DNA of 18,354 bases from JBCBTD01 sp039818825 (GTDB lineage Bacteria > Pseudomonadota > Alphaproteobacteria > Geminicoccales > Geminicoccaceae). Positions within the stretch are counted from its first letter, which is position 1. Each line of letters opens with the position of its first letter. A program made the translations under genes and the position numbers. Under the pieces are notes generated by a model. It saw nothing but the letters and a program-made list of their open reading frames with translations. It ran no database searches and had not been told where the DNA came from. Positions 16,601-18,354 of this stretch are shown here, piece after piece. Where the stretch lies: contig JBCBTD010000075.1 of the NCBI GenBank assembly GCA_039818825.1, positions 1 to 18,354 on the forward strand. Reading direction: 5' to 3'.

Positions 16601-16949
16601 GGCGCTACTGGTCGACCCGAACGACGCCGATCGTGCACTCCGGCTCACCGCGGAGGCGTTGGACCTGGCCGAGCGTGGCGACGAAAACTGGAGCCGGGCG
16701 ATCGCTCTACGTGCCCGGGCGTCGGCCATCGCCAGCGGCCCGCACGGCGCCACCGAAGACGCACTGCCGCTCCTGGACGACGCCACCCAACTCCTGGAGA
16801 AGCTCGGCGTCGCCACCGATCTGTTCTGGACGTTTCGCGCCCGTGCAGCAGCACTTGCGCGGCTCGGCCGCGAGGCGCATGCCGCCGATGCCGTGGCCCG
16901 TGCCGACCAGCTCAGCCGCACGATGGCCATCGTCGCCCCAGCCGCATGA
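13605..16949 (+). CDS. SAM domain - class III nucleotide cyclase - AAA/STAND ATPase - TPR-like protein
   Basis: A 1114-residue cytoplasmic signalling protein. Residues 5-65 form a SAM (sterile alpha motif) domain (LERFLDRAGL ... LRELGLSLGHRKRLLRAI). The class III adenylate/guanylate cyclase domain covers about 97-285. It has metal-binding Asp107 (FCDMVGST) and Asp151 (YLGDGILAYFG), the GDTPNRAARLQ block with Asp221, Asn224 and Arg228, and a typical FELTDAGQHELKGF end. An ATPase module follows, with Walker A GEGGIGKS (Lys330, Ser331) and Walker B LLIQFED (Asp455). The last ~450 residues are alpha-helical TPR-like repeats. The metal and transition-state residues are kept, so cyclase activity is likely. 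cAMP versus cGMP cannot be settled. It begins without a visible Shine-Dalgarno sequence. The patatin-like gene follows 28 bases after its stop, perhaps co-transcribed. Confidence 0.92.
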   Translation: MATEHRGLDKLERFLDRAGLTALGPLLREQDVDFDVLPSLDDDDLRELGLSLGHRKRLLRAIASLRTTAPNEAAGTADTVAPSAREAGDPPPAPEAERRQMTILFCDMVGSTGLASKLDTEDLFALVGAFQRRCTEVVRAHGGHVAQYLGDGILAYFGFPRANEDDAERAVAAGLELVGAVQTLRSPSDVSLHARVGIDTGFVVIGELLSGSQDEDSAVGDTPNRAARLQSIAPVNGVMISDTTRALVGKLFELTDAGQHELKGFAAPLQVWRAIGEGASDSRFEARVGVDLDEPIGRDQELQLMLERWRLASDGEGQMVLLSGEGGIGKSRLVHALTKATDGTPHARLRYSCAQFHAQTSLFPITEQIKRMAGFGRDDPPGLRLDKLDALLRSTDDEPETMGPLLATLCSVTADDRYPESKLSPPERKTLTFKLLVRQIEHLARRQPLLIQFEDVHWIDPMTNEFLGLLVERLRELPVLVVMTCRPEFRPPWPLPAHATLLRLNRFARSQSGQLIERLAGGVPLPAAVHDRILQSSDGIPLFVEELTKAMLESGALERTADGWVIVGDLPTIRIPSTLHDSLMARLDRLGDARQVALWASALGRNFTLELLLAVAPFPRRQLEAAVERLLEAGMLHRHGPDPDDPLEFKHALVQAAAYESLLRQRRQQMHARIADVLEGKFPELATTRPETLAHHLALAGEAERAFDYALRAGDQAARHYASPEAHQRYGEALVLARSLPPGERAARREIRAILKCASVAVGHEQVEVDLTELAKATILAERHGLEWRGAQALYWTGRLNYVAGRFSLAADFARQSLALADETNNLQLGAAGANLLARIHCLRGEPLAGIAYASRNVDEMRRLGDSAEEGAINGVLGFALALAGRFDEALAATEAGVEISNELDHVPTRAACHFFKGVVLGWRGDLAAATVAFDRALELANEAGDVFRRYLILGWLGEALLHAGRTSEAAHKLETALALGASIGSTFHRAAYMALLGEALLVDPNDADRALRLTAEALDLAERGDENWSRAIALRARASAIASGPHGATEDALPLLDDATQLLEKLGVATDLFWTFRARAAALARLGREAHAADAVARADQLSRTMAIVAPAA

Positions 16950-16977
16950 ATTGAGCGGCCCGCTGAGGAGATCACTC

Positions 16978-18354
16978 ATGGCGACCGACACCAAATCCAA
17001 TGACGTGCCGGCCAAATCGAAAGAGCGCATTGCCCTGGTGCTCGGCGGTGGCGCGCCGACCCTGACCTTGATGGCCGGCGCGCTGCTCGCTCTCGACGAA
17101 AAGGGCGTCGAGTTCGACGTCATCTCGACCTCTGGCGCCGGCATGCTGGTCGGCCTGCTCTACGCCGCCGCCAAAGGCGGCGACCGCCGGGCCGCACTAC
17201 GGCAGACGGTGCATCTCGGTGTGCACGACGACATCTATCGGCACTTCCCGATCAACTACAAGGTCTTCTACAAGCCGGGCCCGCTCGCCCAGCTTTACTA
17301 CCAGACGATGATGCCGTGGGTGCAGCAACTGCCGCACGAGACCAGCGAGCAACGGCTGTACAAGGACTTGGTGCACCTCTGGGTGACCACCTGGTCGCCG
17401 TCCGACATGACCGCCAACAGCCTCGGCATGTGCGCCGCAGCACCGTGGCTCGAAGAGGTGGTAGATTTCGATCATCTGAAGAAGAATTTCGAACCAGAGT
17501 TTTTTATCAATGCTTGGAACATTGGCGCGCGCAAAATGGAGATTTTTGACAAAGACAGCATTGGTGCTGATCAATTCCGGGCGGCGCTTGCTTTCCCACT
17601 TATCTATCCACCGTTCGAAATGAATGGTGCGCATTTCATCGAGGGTTCGGCAATGGACACGTTGAACCTAGAGGGATTGCTGCGGTACGATGAGTTCTAC
17701 GATCGCGCATATCCGCGTTTGTTCAAGGCTGAACTCGCCGAGGATTGGGCGATGACGAGTAGGCTGAACGAGCATCGTACCGCAGCCAACGTGGCGCAAA
17801 TCGCCCAGCGGGTCGGTCTGGCGAAGACCGTCGCGCAGGCGCGCGTGCTCGAAGCCCGCGACGCCTATGGCGCCGATTTCGACGAGTGGTCGAGGGAGAA
17901 CGACACGCCGGACGACGACCGAGATGCGGAGTTCAAGCGCGTCCCGGAGATTGCCAGCGTACTCGAGGAGCAGGCTCGGCTCCGGAAGCACATCAACACC
18001 ATCGACAAGATCATCGTCTTCGACGCGTTGGGCACCGAACAGCTCGTCCGCCGCCCGCGCAATCTCTATGACGCCTGGGTGATGCAGATGATCGTGCCGC
18101 TGGTATCGATCTCCAACCAGAACATCGAGTTGTTCGAGCAACGCTACGACAAGCCGCAGACCAAGAAGCTCCTCCATAGACTGAAGTTCGCCGAACAAAT
18201 CGGCCACGACGAGTGGATCAACGTGCTCGACTGGTCCTATTCGAACCTCAACAGCCTGTTCCACGCCGGGCGACGCGCCGGCGACGCCTTCTTCGATGCG
18301 CACGAGTGGCTGCAAGATCACGTCGGCGTCCTCGCTCGCTGTGGCGCTGACGTG
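16978..18354 (+). CDS. Patatin-like phospholipase family protein, divergent, truncated by window edge
   Basis: The frame is open for 459 codons and runs off the right edge. It begins with an excellent ribosome-binding site (GAGGAG at 16965-16970, seven bases before the ATG). The patatin fold is indicated by LVLGGGAPTLTLMAGAL near residue 20, the nucleophile-elbow segment VISTSGAGMLVGLLYAA, a central block FRAALAFPLIYPPF, and HFIEGSAMDTLN where patatins carry their Asp-Gly pair. The elbow reads STSGA rather than GxSxG, and the acid is Glu rather than Asp, so lipase activity is uncertain. Between LNLEGLL and IDKIIVFDALG lies a charged segment of about 100 residues that looks like an insertion. 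The part at 17461-17640 is clearly A+T-richer than its surroundings. It probably acts on membrane lipids. Confidence 0.82.
   Translation, partial: MATDTKSNDVPAKSKERIALVLGGGAPTLTLMAGALLALDEKGVEFDVISTSGAGMLVGLLYAAAKGGDRRAALRQTVHLGVHDDIYRHFPINYKVFYKPGPLAQLYYQTMMPWVQQLPHETSEQRLYKDLVHLWVTTWSPSDMTANSLGMCAAAPWLEEVVDFDHLKKNFEPEFFINAWNIGARKMEIFDKDSIGADQFRAALAFPLIYPPFEMNGAHFIEGSAMDTLNLEGLLRYDEFYDRAYPRLFKAELAEDWAMTSRLNEHRTAANVAQIAQRVGLAKTVAQARVLEARDAYGADFDEWSRENDTPDDDRDAEFKRVPEIASVLEEQARLRKHINTIDKIIVFDALGTEQLVRRPRNLYDAWVMQMIVPLVSISNQNIELFEQRYDKPQTKKLLHRLKFAEQIGHDEWINVLDWSYSNLNSLFHAGRRAGDAFFDAHEWLQDHVGVLARCGADV

Noticed and set aside
14660..16954. 764-codon second plus-strand frame inside the cyclase-ATPase gene
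   Set aside because: Its product is an Arg/Pro/Ala-rich out-of-frame reading of a gene with intact cyclase, Walker A and Walker B motifs.

Overview
The window is GC-rich and densely coding. It looks like a chromosomal segment of an alphaproteobacterium. The main evidence is the sulfur-assimilation gene order: a ferredoxin-NADP reductase-like flavoprotein, cysG, DUF2849, cysI-type sulfite reductase, DUF934 and an iron-sulfur APS reductase (cysH), with a divergent Lrp/AsnC regulator. This order is typical of that class. The genus cannot be named from the sequence alone.

Layout: 1-370 has no recognisable gene. 371-835 (minus) is an Lrp/AsnC regulator. 996-6609 (plus) is a six-gene sulfite/sulfate assimilation operon with very short or overlapping junctions. 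6695-8236 (plus) is a Tat-type flavin amine oxidase. It is followed by a decayed copy of the last part of cysH (8295-8388), so the amine oxidase gene lies between two direct copies of the cysH 3' end. 8680-11716 (minus) is a copper-linked operon: a small secreted DUF2946-like protein, MbnP, the diheme enzyme MbnH (the 'metallo-mystery pair') and a PCu(A)C copper chaperone. 11954-13271 (plus) holds a MarR regulator and a short-chain dehydrogenase-fold protein of the halohydrin dehalogenase type. Two similar palindromes, one before each gene, suggest joint control by MarR. 13605-16949 is a very large SAM domain - class III cyclase - ATPase - TPR-like signalling protein. 16978 to the right edge is a divergent patatin-like protein that is cut off by the window.

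How the genes fit together: CysH reduces APS to sulfite. CysI, with siroheme made by CysG, reduces sulfite to sulfide, and the flavoprotein probably feeds electrons through ferredoxin. In the copper operon MbnH is expected to oxidise a tryptophan of MbnP so that MbnP binds copper in the periplasm, with PCu(A)C as a second periplasmic copper carrier. No methanobactin genes are visible.

The points most worth following up are the halohydrin dehalogenase-like protein whose catalytic tyrosine position is proline, the cysH-tail duplication that brackets the amine oxidase gene, and the MbnP/MbnH pair grouped with PCu(A)C and a DUF2946-like protein.
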